64,000 nt of DNA, taken from contig NZ_JBNFTW010000015.1 in the NCBI RefSeq assembly GCF_049943955.1, forward strand, positions 1 to 64,000, written 5' to 3'. Under the pieces are notes generated by a model. It did not search any database, was not told the origin of the DNA, and saw nothing but the letters and a program-made list of their open reading frames with translations. The position numbers and the translations under genes were made by a program. Numbering within the stretch: the first letter of the stretch is position 1; every line of letters starts with the position of its first letter. This document shows positions 45,680 through 55,010 of the stretch, in pieces. The stretch comes from Desulfosporosinus sp049943955 (GTDB lineage Bacteria > Bacillota > Desulfitobacteriia > Desulfitobacteriales > Desulfitobacteriaceae).

Positions 45680-45715
45680 AGGTTATCAGTGTAAGGTTTT
45701 ATGGGGGTGAAGGTT

Positions 45716-46780
45716 ATGACGGAACTGGATATGACTAAAATGCCATCCCCGAGGTCTCTTGAAGACACTGTAGGTGCTGCCTTAGGTTTCGTGGAATCTC
45801 CAATTGGAACATTGGCTAATACGTCTGAAGAATTAATGGGATCAGTACTCAGAATCGAGCGGACGTCAATCCACGATGGGCAGGGACTGCGGACGGTGAT
45901 TTTCCTTAAGGGCTGTCCCCTGCGCTGTCGCTGGTGTTCCACACCCGAATCTCAGAGACCAGTTCCAGAAAGAGGTTATGTTTCTGATCGCTGTAATGGC
46001 TGTGGTAAATGTGTTAGCCTCTGTCCCCAAGAAGCTCTTGTCATATCTAAGAGAGAGCGCAAGGTCATCAGCGATTACTCAAAATGCCGAGAATGTTTTA
46101 CTTGTGCAGAAAAATGCCCGCAGAATGCCATAAAAAAATACGGGCGTTTAATGTTGGTATCAGAAATAGTCCGAGAAATCTCCAAGGATGAGATCTTCTT
46201 TTTTTATTCGGGCGGCGGTGTTACTATTAGTGGTGGAGAGCCTTTAGACCAATCTGAATTTGTCTCCAAAGTATTAAAAAGGTGCCGGGAACTGGGAATT
46301 CATACAGCCATGGAGAGTAGTTTTTACGCCTCCTTTGAGAGTATCTTGAAGGTTTTGCCTTGGCTCAATCTTTTATACGTTGATCTAAAACATATGAATA
46401 AAGAATTACATCAACAATGGGTGGGAGCAGATAATTCTCAGATACTCGATAACCTGAGGAAGGTAGATGCTTCTGACGCTTCCCTTGATATTATTGCGCG
46501 CATCCCTTTGGTTCCGGGAGTTAATGACTCAGATTCGAATCTCCTTGCTGTTGCGGAATTTTGTCAATCCCTGCGGAAACTTCAAGAGATCGAACTCTTG
46601 CCCTATCACCGGCTTGGCCTGGAAACCTATAGAAGTCTCCAGAGAGATTATTCTTTGCCAGATGTGCTGCCGCCGGCGCGGGAAAAAATCATAGAACGAG
46701 CTGTATTTCTTGCCCAACAAAACCCTGGAGTACCAATCAGAGTTGACGGTGAGTTGATAGCTGGACAGACGGAGTGTTGA
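45716..46780 (+). CDS. Glycyl radical enzyme activase with N-terminal extension (for GRE 1)
   Basis: About 354 residues from ATG 45716 (GGGGGTGAAGGTT upstream; ATG 45701 also possible). The radical SAM motif CPLRCRWC is CX3CX2C, near residue 68. A ferredoxin-like insert has two [4Fe-4S] sites, CNGCGKCVSLCP and CRECFTCAEKCP. The GRE-activase loops SGGGVTISGGEPL and LPYHRLG are present. It generates the glycyl radical on GRE 1. About 40 unusual residues precede the usual start; they match nothing I recognise. The stop overlaps the region of the next gene's start. Confidence 0.9.
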   Translation: MTELDMTKMPSPRSLEDTVGAALGFVESPIGTLANTSEELMGSVLRIERTSIHDGQGLRTVIFLKGCPLRCRWCSTPESQRPVPERGYVSDRCNGCGKCVSLCPQEALVISKRERKVISDYSKCRECFTCAEKCPQNAIKKYGRLMLVSEIVREISKDEIFFFYSGGGVTISGGEPLDQSEFVSKVLKRCRELGIHTAMESSFYASFESILKVLPWLNLLYVDLKHMNKELHQQWVGADNSQILDNLRKVDASDASLDIIARIPLVPGVNDSDSNLLAVAEFCQSLRKLQEIELLPYHRLGLETYRSLQRDYSLPDVLPPAREKIIERAVFLAQQNPGVPIRVDGELIAGQTEC

Positions 46781-46782
46781 AG

Positions 46783-47688
46783 GTGACAAATGGTAAGATC
46801 ATTAATATTATGAAATATTCTATCCATGACGGACCGGGTATTCGAACGGCAGTTTTCTTTAAGGGCTGCCCTCTTAATTGCCTTTGGTGTCATAATCCGG
46901 AAAGTCAAAAGTATGACCAAGAGCTGTTCTATTGGCCGGATCGCTGTATCGGCTGTGGGCAATGTCTGGAAAGTTGTTCCAGCAGCGCAATTAGGCCGAC
47001 GTCCGGTAAACTGGACTATAATCGCGCTCAGTGCAAGGTATGTGGGGATTGCTGTACAGTCTGTCATACCGGAGCGAGAGATCTGGTGGCTAAAACCATG
47101 TCTGTAAACCAGGTCATGGCTGAGATTGAAAAAGATTTGGTCTTTTATGATGAATCGGGAGGAGGGGTTACTTTTTCGGGAGGAGAAGCCTTGATGCAGC
47201 CTGTCTTTTTAACAGAACTGCTTCAAGACTGTCAAAAGAAGGAGATACACACAGCAGTAGAGACTTGCGGCTATGTTAAGCCTGAAATTCTCCAAACAAT
47301 CAGCCCTTATGTTAATCTCTTTTTATACGATTTAAAACTCATGGATTCTCAGAGACACCAATACTACACCGGGGTGCCGAATGAACTTATCCTGGAAAAT
47401 TTGCGCTGGCTGACAGAGCACCATCCTAAGGTTCTAGTTCGTGTACCGATCATTCCCGGATGTAATGAGGATAAAGAAAACCTTCATCAACTTGGAGAAT
47501 TCGTTGCCTCCTTGAAAAGAGTTCAAGAACTTCATTTGCTGCCCTATCACCGAGCCGGTGTGGACAAATACAAACGGTTGGGTCTGGAATACCAGCTGCC
47601 GGACATCCAAGCTCCTGAGAATGAGCAGATGGAGCGGATCAAGGGCGAGTTGGAACAGTATGGGTTAAAGGTTAAAATCGGTGGTTAG
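46783..47688 (+). CDS. hypE: HypD glycyl radical enzyme activase
   Basis: About 301 residues from GTG 46783 (GGAG seven bases upstream; GTG 46774 and TTG 46777 are alternatives overlapping the preceding gene). It contains YSIHDGPGIRT, the radical SAM CPLNCLWC, the two-cluster insert CIGCGQCLESC and CKVCGDCCTVCH, and SGGGVTFSGGEALMQP. It installs the radical on the GRE encoded directly downstream. The symbol refers to hydroxyproline metabolism, not to hydrogenase maturation hypE. Confidence 0.9.
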   Translation: MTNGKIINIMKYSIHDGPGIRTAVFFKGCPLNCLWCHNPESQKYDQELFYWPDRCIGCGQCLESCSSSAIRPTSGKLDYNRAQCKVCGDCCTVCHTGARDLVAKTMSVNQVMAEIEKDLVFYDESGGGVTFSGGEALMQPVFLTELLQDCQKKEIHTAVETCGYVKPEILQTISPYVNLFLYDLKLMDSQRHQYYTGVPNELILENLRWLTEHHPKVLVRVPIIPGCNEDKENLHQLGEFVASLKRVQELHLLPYHRAGVDKYKRLGLEYQLPDIQAPENEQMERIKGELEQYGLKVKIGG

Positions 47689-47749
47689 TACTGAAAAGTA
47701 ATAGAAGTATCAAGAAATGTTGAAGTTTCCGAGGGGAGGAAAGGTCGAA

Positions 47750-50107
47750 ATGAATGAACGAGTAACTATGCTCAGGCGGCAGAGTTTAGAAACCGAAGCC
47801 TATATTTCTGCGGAAAGAGCAGAATTGATGACGGAATTTTATCGTCAAGCCGGTAATTCCTCTGTACCTGTCCGCAGAGCGTTGGCTTTTAAGTACATGC
47901 TGGAACACAAAGAGATTTGCCTCAATCCGGGAGAATTGATCGTAGGGGAGCGAGGGCCTGCGCCCAAGGCGACTTATACCTATCCTGAACTTTGCTGTCA
48001 CTCTCTTGAGGATTTAGATATTCTCGACTCACGGCCCAAGATTTCTTTTAAAGTAAGTCAGGAGGTTCGTGATACTTACGAACAGCGAATTATTCCCTAT
48101 TGGCAAGGAAATTCTATACGCGATTTGATTTTTCAGGAGATGTCCGAGGAATGGAAAGAAGCATACGATGCCGGTATTTTCACGGAGTTTATGGAACAGA
48201 GGGCACCGGGCCATACCGTTCTTGATGATAAAATCTATCGTTTCGGCTTTTTAGATTTTATCCGGAAAATTGATGATCACTTAGCAAGGCTGGATTATTT
48301 AAACGATGCAGAAGTGTATCAGAAGCAGGAAGAACTAAAGGCCATGAGGATCTGCGCTGAAGCAATCATTTCATTTGCTGAGCGGTATGCCCAAAAAGCT
48401 AAAGAAATTGCCCAAATTGAGACAGACCCGCTGCGCAAGGAGGAACTGGAAACTATTGCCGAAGTATGTTCCCATGTTCCTGCCCATGCCCCGAGAAATT
48501 TCTGGGAGTCTCTGCAGACCTACTGGTTTGTGCATCTCGGTGTTATCTTGGAACTTAATACATGGGATGCCTTTAACCCCGGAAGACTGGATCAGCATTT
48601 ATATCCTTTTTATAAGAAAGGTTTAGCTGATGGGACTTTGACCGAAGAAAAAGCAAAGGAACTTTTGCAGTGTTTTTGGGTCAAGTTTAACAACCAGCCG
48701 GCGCCGCCTAAAGTGGGGGTAACCGCAGCGGAAAGCGGAACGTATACGGATTTCGCCAATATCAACAGCGGCGGACTTAAAGCGGATGGCTCAGATGGAG
48801 TCAATGACGTCACTTACCTAGTCTTAGATGTTATCGATGAAATGCGCCTTTTGCAGCCCAGTTCCAATATTCAATTGAGCAAAAAGAATCCTGATCGTTT
48901 TATCAGAAGAGCGGCTCGCATCATCCGCAAAGGCTGGGGTCAGCCTTCCGTCTTTAATGCCGACTCAGTGGTTGAAGAATTACTGCGCCAGGGTAAATCC
49001 ATTGAGGATGCCCGCCAAGGCGGTACCAGTGGCTGCGTTGAGACAGGCGCCTTTGGCAAAGAAAGTTATATCCTTACAGGCTATTTCAACTTGCCGAAAA
49101 TTTTTGAACTGACCTTGTACAACGGGATTGATCCGCGGACAGGTCGGCAATTGGGACTGGAAACCGGTGATCCCCAAAACTTTAGTTCTTATGAAGAACT
49201 TTTTGAGGCCTTTAAAAAGCAGCTTCATTATTTCCTTGACATTAAGGTTAAGGGCAGCAATATCATCGAGCGTCTCTATGCCGCCTATATGCCCTCACCT
49301 TTTCTTTCCATACTCATCGACGATTGCATTCTCAAAGGTAAGGATTACAACGACGGCGGTGCCCGCTATAACACGAACTATATTCAAGGCGTCGGTCTGG
49401 GCAGCCTTACAGATACCTTGTCAGGCATTCGTTATCATGTTTATGAGCAAAAGGACCTGACCATGGAACAGCTGCTGAAGGCTTTAGGGCAAAATTTCAC
49501 GGGATACGAAGGAGTTCGCCAGTTGTTGCTGAACAAAACGCCCCATTTTGGCAATGACGATGACTATGCCGATGAAATCATGGTTGACATTTTCAATGCC
49601 TATTATAACGAGGTCAATGGACGGCCAACGACGAAAGGCGGGGTTTATCGCATTAACATGCTGCCAACTACCTGTCACGTTTATTTCGGCTCGGTCATTG
49701 GTGCGACGGCAGATGGCCGCAGGGCTTGGGAACCGCTTTCCGAAGGGATTTCTCCCGTACAAGGGTCTGATCGCTTAGGACCGACAGCGGTTATCAAATC
49801 CGCTTCAAAAATGGATCATGCCCGCACAGGAGGGACTTTGCTGAATCTGAAGTTTACTCCCCAAGTAGTAGAGGGGGATGAAGGACTTGAGAAATTAGTC
49901 CAGCTCGTTCGCTCTTACTTCAAATTGAGCGGTCACCACATTCAGTTTAATGTTGTCAGCGCCAAAACCCTGCGGGCAGCTCAGAAGGAACCAGAAAAGT
50001 ACCGTGACCTCATTGTCCGTGTTGCCGGATACAGCGATTATTTCTGCGATCTCAGTGAAGCTCTGCAGGAAGAGATTATTGCCCGGACAGAGCATACAGC
50101 TTTCTAA
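47750..50107 (+). CDS. hypD: trans-4-hydroxy-L-proline dehydratase (glycyl radical enzyme HypD)
   Basis: The 785-residue protein starts at ATG 47750 (GAGGGGAGGAAAGGTCGAA upstream). It aligns along its length with my recollection of Clostridioides difficile HypD (789 residues). Shared sites are EFMEQRAPGHTV (active-site His), ELNTWDAFNPGR with Asp273 (Asp278 in HypD), GGTSGCVETG with thiyl Cys429 and Glu431, and RVAGYSDYF with radical Gly760. It removes water from trans-4-hydroxy-L-proline to give (S)-1-pyrroline-5-carboxylate. A P5C dehydrogenase lies 11.7 kb downstream; no P5C reductase is present. Unrelated to hydrogenase HypD. Confidence 0.93.
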   Translation: MNERVTMLRRQSLETEAYISAERAELMTEFYRQAGNSSVPVRRALAFKYMLEHKEICLNPGELIVGERGPAPKATYTYPELCCHSLEDLDILDSRPKISFKVSQEVRDTYEQRIIPYWQGNSIRDLIFQEMSEEWKEAYDAGIFTEFMEQRAPGHTVLDDKIYRFGFLDFIRKIDDHLARLDYLNDAEVYQKQEELKAMRICAEAIISFAERYAQKAKEIAQIETDPLRKEELETIAEVCSHVPAHAPRNFWESLQTYWFVHLGVILELNTWDAFNPGRLDQHLYPFYKKGLADGTLTEEKAKELLQCFWVKFNNQPAPPKVGVTAAESGTYTDFANINSGGLKADGSDGVNDVTYLVLDVIDEMRLLQPSSNIQLSKKNPDRFIRRAARIIRKGWGQPSVFNADSVVEELLRQGKSIEDARQGGTSGCVETGAFGKESYILTGYFNLPKIFELTLYNGIDPRTGRQLGLETGDPQNFSSYEELFEAFKKQLHYFLDIKVKGSNIIERLYAAYMPSPFLSILIDDCILKGKDYNDGGARYNTNYIQGVGLGSLTDTLSGIRYHVYEQKDLTMEQLLKALGQNFTGYEGVRQLLLNKTPHFGNDDDYADEIMVDIFNAYYNEVNGRPTTKGGVYRINMLPTTCHVYFGSVIGATADGRRAWEPLSEGISPVQGSDRLGPTAVIKSASKMDHARTGGTLLNLKFTPQVVEGDEGLEKLVQLVRSYFKLSGHHIQFNVVSAKTLRAAQKEPEKYRDLIVRVAGYSDYFCDLSEALQEEIIARTEHTAF

Positions 50108-50210
50108 ATTAATCGTTACTTAGAAACTTGAGCAATCTGATTACACTACAGATTTTAATAAGGAACGCTCTCCCTGTATACCAGCGATGATACCAGGAGA
50201 GCGTTCTTTA
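50048..50210 (+). repeat. Direct repeat, left copy (hypD 3' end plus terminator)
   Basis: This 163-base segment covers the last 20 codons of hypD and its terminator. It recurs with about 90 percent identity at 54848-55010, exactly 4800 bases on. The two copies bracket the RHS region. Confidence 0.85.
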
Positions 50211-50213
50211 AGT
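50163..50213 (+). terminator. Terminator of hypD
   Basis: GAACGCTCTCC (50163-50173) pairs with GGAGAGCGTTC (50196-50206), extended by inner GTATACC/GATACC pairing, then TTTAAG. It ends the liv-GRE transcription unit. Confidence 0.85.
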
Positions 50214-50221
50214 TTTCTAAT

Positions 50222-50994
50222 CGAACATTTATTTCTGCCGTCCTTAACGGTCTATAAGCGATTTTCAGCATCATAGCTAAAACCAGGGTTGGTAACCCGG
50301 TTGTCAGCGTCAAAGGTGAAGGTCTCAGTTCTTAGACCTGGTAAACTAATGCTAGTAATGATCATACGGGCAGCTTCCTTGAAATACCGTAGATCCTGAC
50401 TCACGGCCTGAGTCAGGAGATTTAACGCCTCGCTGCGCTGTTATACATGTAGCTTTCGCTTAAATTAGCACCTGAAGGCCTGGTTCCCGTCACCGTACTA
50501 ATCCTTCCATCAGAATCAAAGCCGTACTGACTGGACCACAGCGGATTAAGAATGATTCTGCCCTTTGAGGTATCTACTTTTCCCGTCTGAATACCTGTGA
50601 TCTGACCGGCTTCGTTATAGGTGTAGACATCTTGGGTACCGTCAGGATTGTTTTGGTTAATTAGTTGGTCTCCGTCATCATAAATCATGGAGAAATTCTG
50701 GTTGTCTGCCGTTACTTTGTCGGGCAGACCGTTGCCTGTATAGGTGAAGCTGTAAGGAATTGAAGCGCCGCCGTAGGATAGATTAAATTGCGTAATCCTG
50801 TTTAAGGCATCGAGGGTTATTGGATTACCGGACACCGTTCCGGAATTACCGTCTGAGTAACTAATCAGATTGCCAATGGCATCATAGGTTGCCTGAATTT
50901 CGTTGACTGTCGTCTCATTAATAGCATTAACATCTGTGGGGCGGCCATCCAAATCATAGGAATAGGTGTATTTTTGTGAAAGAAAAGGAGGCAT
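50222..50994 (-). pseudogene. Decayed RHS/YD-repeat protein fragment
   Basis: The first frame (50994 to 50422, 190 residues) contains YD repeats such as YTYSYDLDGRPTDVN and ATYDAIGNLISYSD, and stops after MYNSAARR. A second frame (about 50367-50256) encodes SLPGLRTETFTFDADNRV, then FSYDAENRL and a stop. This is a deleted version of the segment preserved in the RHS gene at 53096-54240. A small palindrome, TCCTGACTCA/TGAGTCAGGA (50394-50418), sits at the break. No intact N-terminus or toxin tip remains. Confidence 0.8.
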
Positions 50995-51181
50995 CGCTTG
51001 CTACTTAAGAAAAGTAGTTCCGCGACACCCCCTTGAGAGTTGTAGGTTGCTAATTTTTCGAATTTGCATTAAATGTTGATATTGACCCATTATCACTAGT
51101 TTGTGTTGGGTTTTCAGCTGTTGATTCTGACCGTACTCGACACTTTCTTAGAGGCATATTTGGTGTCCACATTAAACTATC

Positions 51182-51527
51182 CTATTTCTGGCTTTCCATT
51201 AAACTATTTACTTCATCAATATTTAGATCTACAGCTAAATGATATACTTTTATCCAATATGCATTACCTCGACAATAATCTTCAATTGCATCTCTGATAA
51301 TTTCTTCTGTCAGTTTTTTTACAATAACGAAAGGGGAGCCGGCTTCAACAAATTCCTTTTTCTCCTTTTCCATGTAGGACAAAAAATATTGTGGAGTAGA
51401 AACGACCAAGGTATAACTGTTTTGATCTTCTAACCGAACAATGACATCGATATTATCATTCTCGATATCTTTAATTTTAGACAGGGGCGTTGGAAAAATA
51501 AGTTGGTAATCTTCATATTTCCTCCAT
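51182..51527 (-). pseudogene. Frameshifted small immunity-like protein
   Basis: The ATG at 51527 directly follows the stop of the toxin-like gene and has a GGAGG-like context, but its frame (MEEI) stops at once. The frame that continues to 51182 reads KYEDYQLIFPTPLSKIKD and ends VDLNIDEVNSLMESQK, about 110 residues. A loss of two A residues near 51519 would explain the break (MEE-KYEDYQ). A 75-residue internal start at 51409 is less likely. Position after a toxin-like frame suggests a cognate immunity or antitoxin protein. Family not recognised. Confidence 0.55.
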
Positions 51528-51749
51528 TTATTTGTACATTTTGGTTATAATATTTATTACTTTTTGCTCATTTTGCTTACTAGCCTTACCCAGTATTTGA
51601 ATAACACCATTTACTATTCTATAAAATACTCGGGCACCATTTCTACCCCTTAGATAGTAAATATTTTTAAATAGACTTTTTGTCCCTAGGCCCGGATTCG
51701 TATTCCCATTCAAAAATTGATTTATTAAGTTAGTAATAATAGTTAACAA
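51528..51749 (-). CDS. RelE/ParE-like toxin or RHS-tip toxin fragment
   Basis: The 73-residue basic protein starts at TTG 51749. The C-terminal half (YYLRGRNGARVFYRIVNGV, then IQILGKASKQ) resembles the beta-sheet core of RelE/ParE-type RNase toxins. The N-terminus lacks a normal start and ribosome site. It lies among RHS remnants, so it may be an orphan C-terminal tip cut from an RHS protein. It is followed with no gap by the immunity-like pseudogene. Confidence 0.5.
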   Translation of the reverse strand: MLTIITNLINQFLNGNTNPGLGTKSLFKNIYYLRGRNGARVFYRIVNGVIQILGKASKQNEQKVINIITKMYK

Positions 51750-51838
51750 GTTTTGTCAACAACCAAGGTGAGCTAATAGTATGTATGGGGGTGTGAGAGG
51801 ACTATGCCTAGACACCGCCCTCTACTTTTTTTAACTGT

Positions 51839-52408
51839 TTAATTAACTTTGTCCTCTTCTGAATCCCAGACTAAATCAAATTTCAGACCTGTTATATCCG
51901 TACTATTTACATAGTTCACAAATTCCTGAGTTACAAAAACAGTACTTTTAGGTTGATCAATTATTTTAAATATCAAATTAGAACCAACTTTATCGCTGTG
52001 AAAAGCATATTTTATGAAACGCATTATTTGACTTTCTGGTGAATTCTTAAATCTTTTAAATATTGACTTTTGATAATCAATACAATCTAAAATATTAGTA
52101 ACATGAACAATATAGAATTTTCCCTCGTAAGAGCTTAGTGGAAGAAGCTCCGAATATGGAGAAAATAGATGCCAAATTTTATCTATGGCTTTTTGGTTTA
52201 ATATAGAGATACCAGGCATAAGATACGGACAATCGCTTAAAGGCCTATCTCGATCTTGATCATTCATTTTTATCACTTGAATAGACCTATATTTTTCAGC
52301 TGCAGGTTGCCCATTAAAAAGATGATTCATCATTCTCCAGTCTTCTTCATTAACAAGTGTAAGCCATTCGTAATTTTCAACATCTGATTTTAATTTGTAG
52401 ATCCGCAT
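51839..52408 (-). CDS. Imm11-type (DUF1629-like) immunity protein
   Basis: The 189-residue soluble protein starts MRIYKLKSDVENYEWL and has a central DCPYLMPGISILNQKAID segment, reminiscent of the Imm11/DUF1629 family that neutralises polymorphic toxins. AGGAGGTTCAGACT precedes ATG 52408. No toxin gene that would be its partner stays intact next to it, so it is an orphan immunity gene. The family call is from memory of the motif pattern. Confidence 0.6.
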   Translation of the reverse strand: MRIYKLKSDVENYEWLTLVNEEDWRMMNHLFNGQPAAEKYRSIQVIKMNDQDRDRPLSDCPYLMPGISILNQKAIDKIWHLFSPYSELLPLSSYEGKFYIVHVTNILDCIDYQKSIFKRFKNSPESQIMRFIKYAFHSDKVGSNLIFKIIDQPKSTVFVTQEFVNYVNSTDITGLKFDLVWDSEEDKVN

Positions 52409-52652
52409 AGTCTGAACCTCCTAAATGAAAGAGGGTTTTACTCTTTTTAATGCTTAATTCTTACTATAATCCGCCACTTTCTAGCATTTCGGCTATTTCC
52501 TTCAAAATCGCTTCACACGCCAACGGTTTTAATGGAAATGCCCCCTGCCTTACAAATGGATCACGCCAAGTGCAAAAAAGAGAGCCAAGCCCGATGCGGA
52601 CTTGACCCATTTGAGATTTTACTTAAATATTGGTCCTCTGAGACAATAGAAA

Positions 52653-53090
52653 TTAGGCTTTCTTGGGCCAAACAATCTTATCGTCTTTATAAAGAGGGCT
52701 GAATTCAATATTTCTCAATCTATTTAGCTCAAATTGAAATGTTGTCCATATTTCTTCACAGAATATGGTATCAAATATCTCATAATCCTCATATTCAAGA
52801 TCAGTATACCCGTTATTTTTGAGTAGCATTTCAATTTCTGTCTTTGTTTTATTAATTACTTTTTGGTTAAAAAAGGAGACTTCAGGGTTATGAACTTCTA
52901 TTGAGTACAATTTTTCATTTTTCCTTTTATCAAACTTTGTCTTTATTAATTGATCATAGAAGTAATAAACAACCCCGTCAATTTTTTCTGTTTCAAGGAT
53001 TTTATCAGGTTCCCCTAAAATATTCCTAACTTCTTCATATGACATTCCAAAAATTAATTGGTCTAAACCAATCCCAGTTTTAATCTCCAC
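52653..53090 (-). CDS. Putative immunity protein of the adjacent RHS toxin
   Basis: About 145 residues from GTG 53090 (GGAGGTAGACT upstream; TTG 53105 also in frame). It is acidic and soluble, with GLDQLIFGMSYEEVRNILG near the N-terminus. The start lies within the last codons of the RHS gene, so the two are translationally coupled, as toxin-immunity pairs usually are. No family recognised. Confidence 0.65.
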   Translation of the reverse strand: MEIKTGIGLDQLIFGMSYEEVRNILGEPDKILETEKIDGVVYYFYDQLIKTKFDKRKNEKLYSIEVHNPEVSFFNQKVINKTKTEIEMLLKNNGYTDLEYEDYEIFDTIFCEEIWTTFQFELNRLRNIEFSPLYKDDKIVWPKKA

Positions 53091-53095
53091 ACAGT

Positions 53096-54240
53096 CTACC
53101 TCCAATGGGTTTCACCTTTTGCTTTTCCCTTTGCAGTTCTTTCGATATTTTTTATTTTCTGCCTTATTTTATCGGCTTCTCTTCCTGTAGCTGTTTTGAG
53201 TTGTTCCTCTAAAATCTGTATTTGTTTCTGTGCTTTATCGAGTGCCCTTCCTCCGTCTCCATGCCGTTCACTCTTGCTTGAATCTTTAGCAAAAAACCAA
53301 TCATACGCGGCGTATCCTATAGTTCCACCTAATAACACCCAACCAACAGGATTCCAAAAGTCGGCTTCACCTATTATCCATGCCCCAGCTAGAACTTCGG
53401 CCATTTTCCCATCTGGATCTATCTTATTTACTGGGTCTCCTTCACTGTAGGCATAAAGATTAAGGTTTTTTGAGTTTGAGTAATCTAAAGTAGTATTCGT
53501 ATCTTTCGTTAAAAACCTACAAATTCCTGCTGCATAATAGCGAGACTGCAGGAAGTACAACCCTGTCTCCGAATCAAACCGATAGCCCCGATACGTGTAA
53601 GCATTATTAAACCCAGAGTCGTTGTTAATGTCAATCGAATTTCCACTGCCATCCTTGACACTAATAATATTGCCATACGGATCATAAACATACTGCCTGT
53701 AAAGAGAACCGTCGGCTTTTGTTACAGCTATTACATCTCCTTGAGCGTCGTAATGGTAGTAATAATAGTTATTGGTTCCGTTTTGGTTCAGGCGTACACC
53801 TAGAAGCTGACCGTCAGAAGACCTCAGATAGAGGGCAGTGATCGTTGAACCAACCGTCTCATACATGAGTTGGCCTTGGAAGTAGTGATAAAGCGTCGTC
53901 GTCCCGTCAGCCGTTTTGCTCAGCCGGTTACCATCGGCATCATAGGTGTAGCTGGCAATAACATTTCCGCTGGAGTCCTTAACGGTCGTTAAGCGATTCT
54001 CAGCATCATAACTGTATTGGTAGTTAGTTCCGTACATTGCGGCACTGGTAAGATTTCCGTTCGCATCATAGCTGAAACCAGAATTTGTTATCCGGTTGTC
54101 CGCATCGTAGGTGAAGGTCTTAGTTCCCAGACCCGGTAAGCTCATGCTGGTAATGTTACCGGCAGGATCATATTGGTACAAAAACGTAGTTCCGTCAATC
54201 ACTGCCTTCGTTAGGAAAAGTGCGTAATTAAATAGTCTTA
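53096..54240 (-). pseudogene. 5'-truncated RHS-repeat toxin gene with intact C-terminal tip
   Basis: The open frame runs from the junction near 54240 to TAA/TGA at 53096, about 380 residues; GTG 54202 is only an internal start. It contains YD repeats (YDADGNRLSKTADGTTTLYH), the RHS core-end block GLYFLQSRYYAAGICRFLTKD with NLYAYSEGDPVNKIDPDGK, then a roughly 100-residue variable tip ending KAKGETHWR. The tip includes a hydrophobic helix and a charged coiled coil. RHS proteins deliver such tips as contact-dependent toxins. The N-terminal two-thirds are missing. Confidence 0.8.
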
Positions 54241-54253
54241 ATATACAAGAGGA

Positions 54254-54906
54254 TAGTTGGATTCCCCTGAAAGAAGCCTTTAACTGGAATTCCTGCGGCT
54301 GTGTCGAGACAAATTTGGGAGGGGCGCCTGCGCCAGTACACAGCCTTGGCTGATAGTAATCTGGGGAGCATCGACGCGTTTACTCTTCTGGACGAAAAAA
54401 ACTGGAAGTGAGGTGATTATGTCTTTGTGCGAACAAGAAATACACTGAACTTTAAGACCTATGACGAGTTTTTGACTGCGGTCAAGAAGAAGATTAACTG
54501 TGTGATCTGAGTCGTGGTGAAAAGGAATCTATGTGATTTGATGAAATCGTTATGCATCGTCCTGTTCCGGCTCTCTCCTTGACCTTTTAGAAATGTATCG
54601 AGAAGGCAAAGATTATGTCTGGGGCGGATCTGAATATAATGTCGGCAATGGCATCATTTGATTGTAGTCGATTTAATCAACAGGTTGGCGGTATCGTCTT
54701 TGAAACAAAACAAGTGACAATGGAACAGCTCCTAGCTGCTCTTGATACTGACTTTTAAGGAGATGAGGATATTCGAAAACTTTGCTTAGACTCGCCAATT
54801 ATGGTAACGATGATCCGAGGATTGACGGATTGACGATATTGTGGAAAAGATCTCAGTGAAGCCTTGCAGGAAGAGATTATTGCCCGAACGGAGCATACAG
54901 CTTTCT
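54254..54906 (+). pseudogene. Wrecked chimeric copy of GRE 1 joined to the end of hypD
   Basis: From ATTCCCCTGAAAGAAGCC the segment follows GRE 1 positions about 44568-45150, covering the thiyl Cys region (FNW-SCGCVETN), with many frameshifts and in-frame stops. At about 54848 it switches to the last 20 codons of hypD and the hypD stop. A duplicated GRE 1-activases-hypD block must have lost its middle. It cannot encode a protein. Confidence 0.88.
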
Positions 54907-55010
54907 AAATTAATCGTTACTTAAGAACTTGAGCAACTGAATAACACTACAGATTTAATAAGGAACGCTCTCCCTGTATACTAGCAATGATACCAGGAGA
55001 GCGTTCTTTG
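54848..55010 (+). repeat. Direct repeat, right copy (hypD 3' end plus terminator)
   Basis: Partner of 50048-50210. It differs at scattered bases and small indels, so the duplication is not recent. The terminator hairpin (54963-55006) is still intact and would stop any plus-strand read-through. Confidence 0.85.

Noticed and set aside
51040..51180. Possible IS end (repeated CATTAAACTAT) beside the RHS fragment
   Set aside because: Only short repeats were seen. No transposase remnant or inverted ends could be defined.
52464..52610. 48-codon minus-strand frame (MGQVRIGLGSLFCTW) between two immunity genes
   Set aside because: No ribosome site and no family. It could be a remnant, but the evidence is too weak to list it as a gene.
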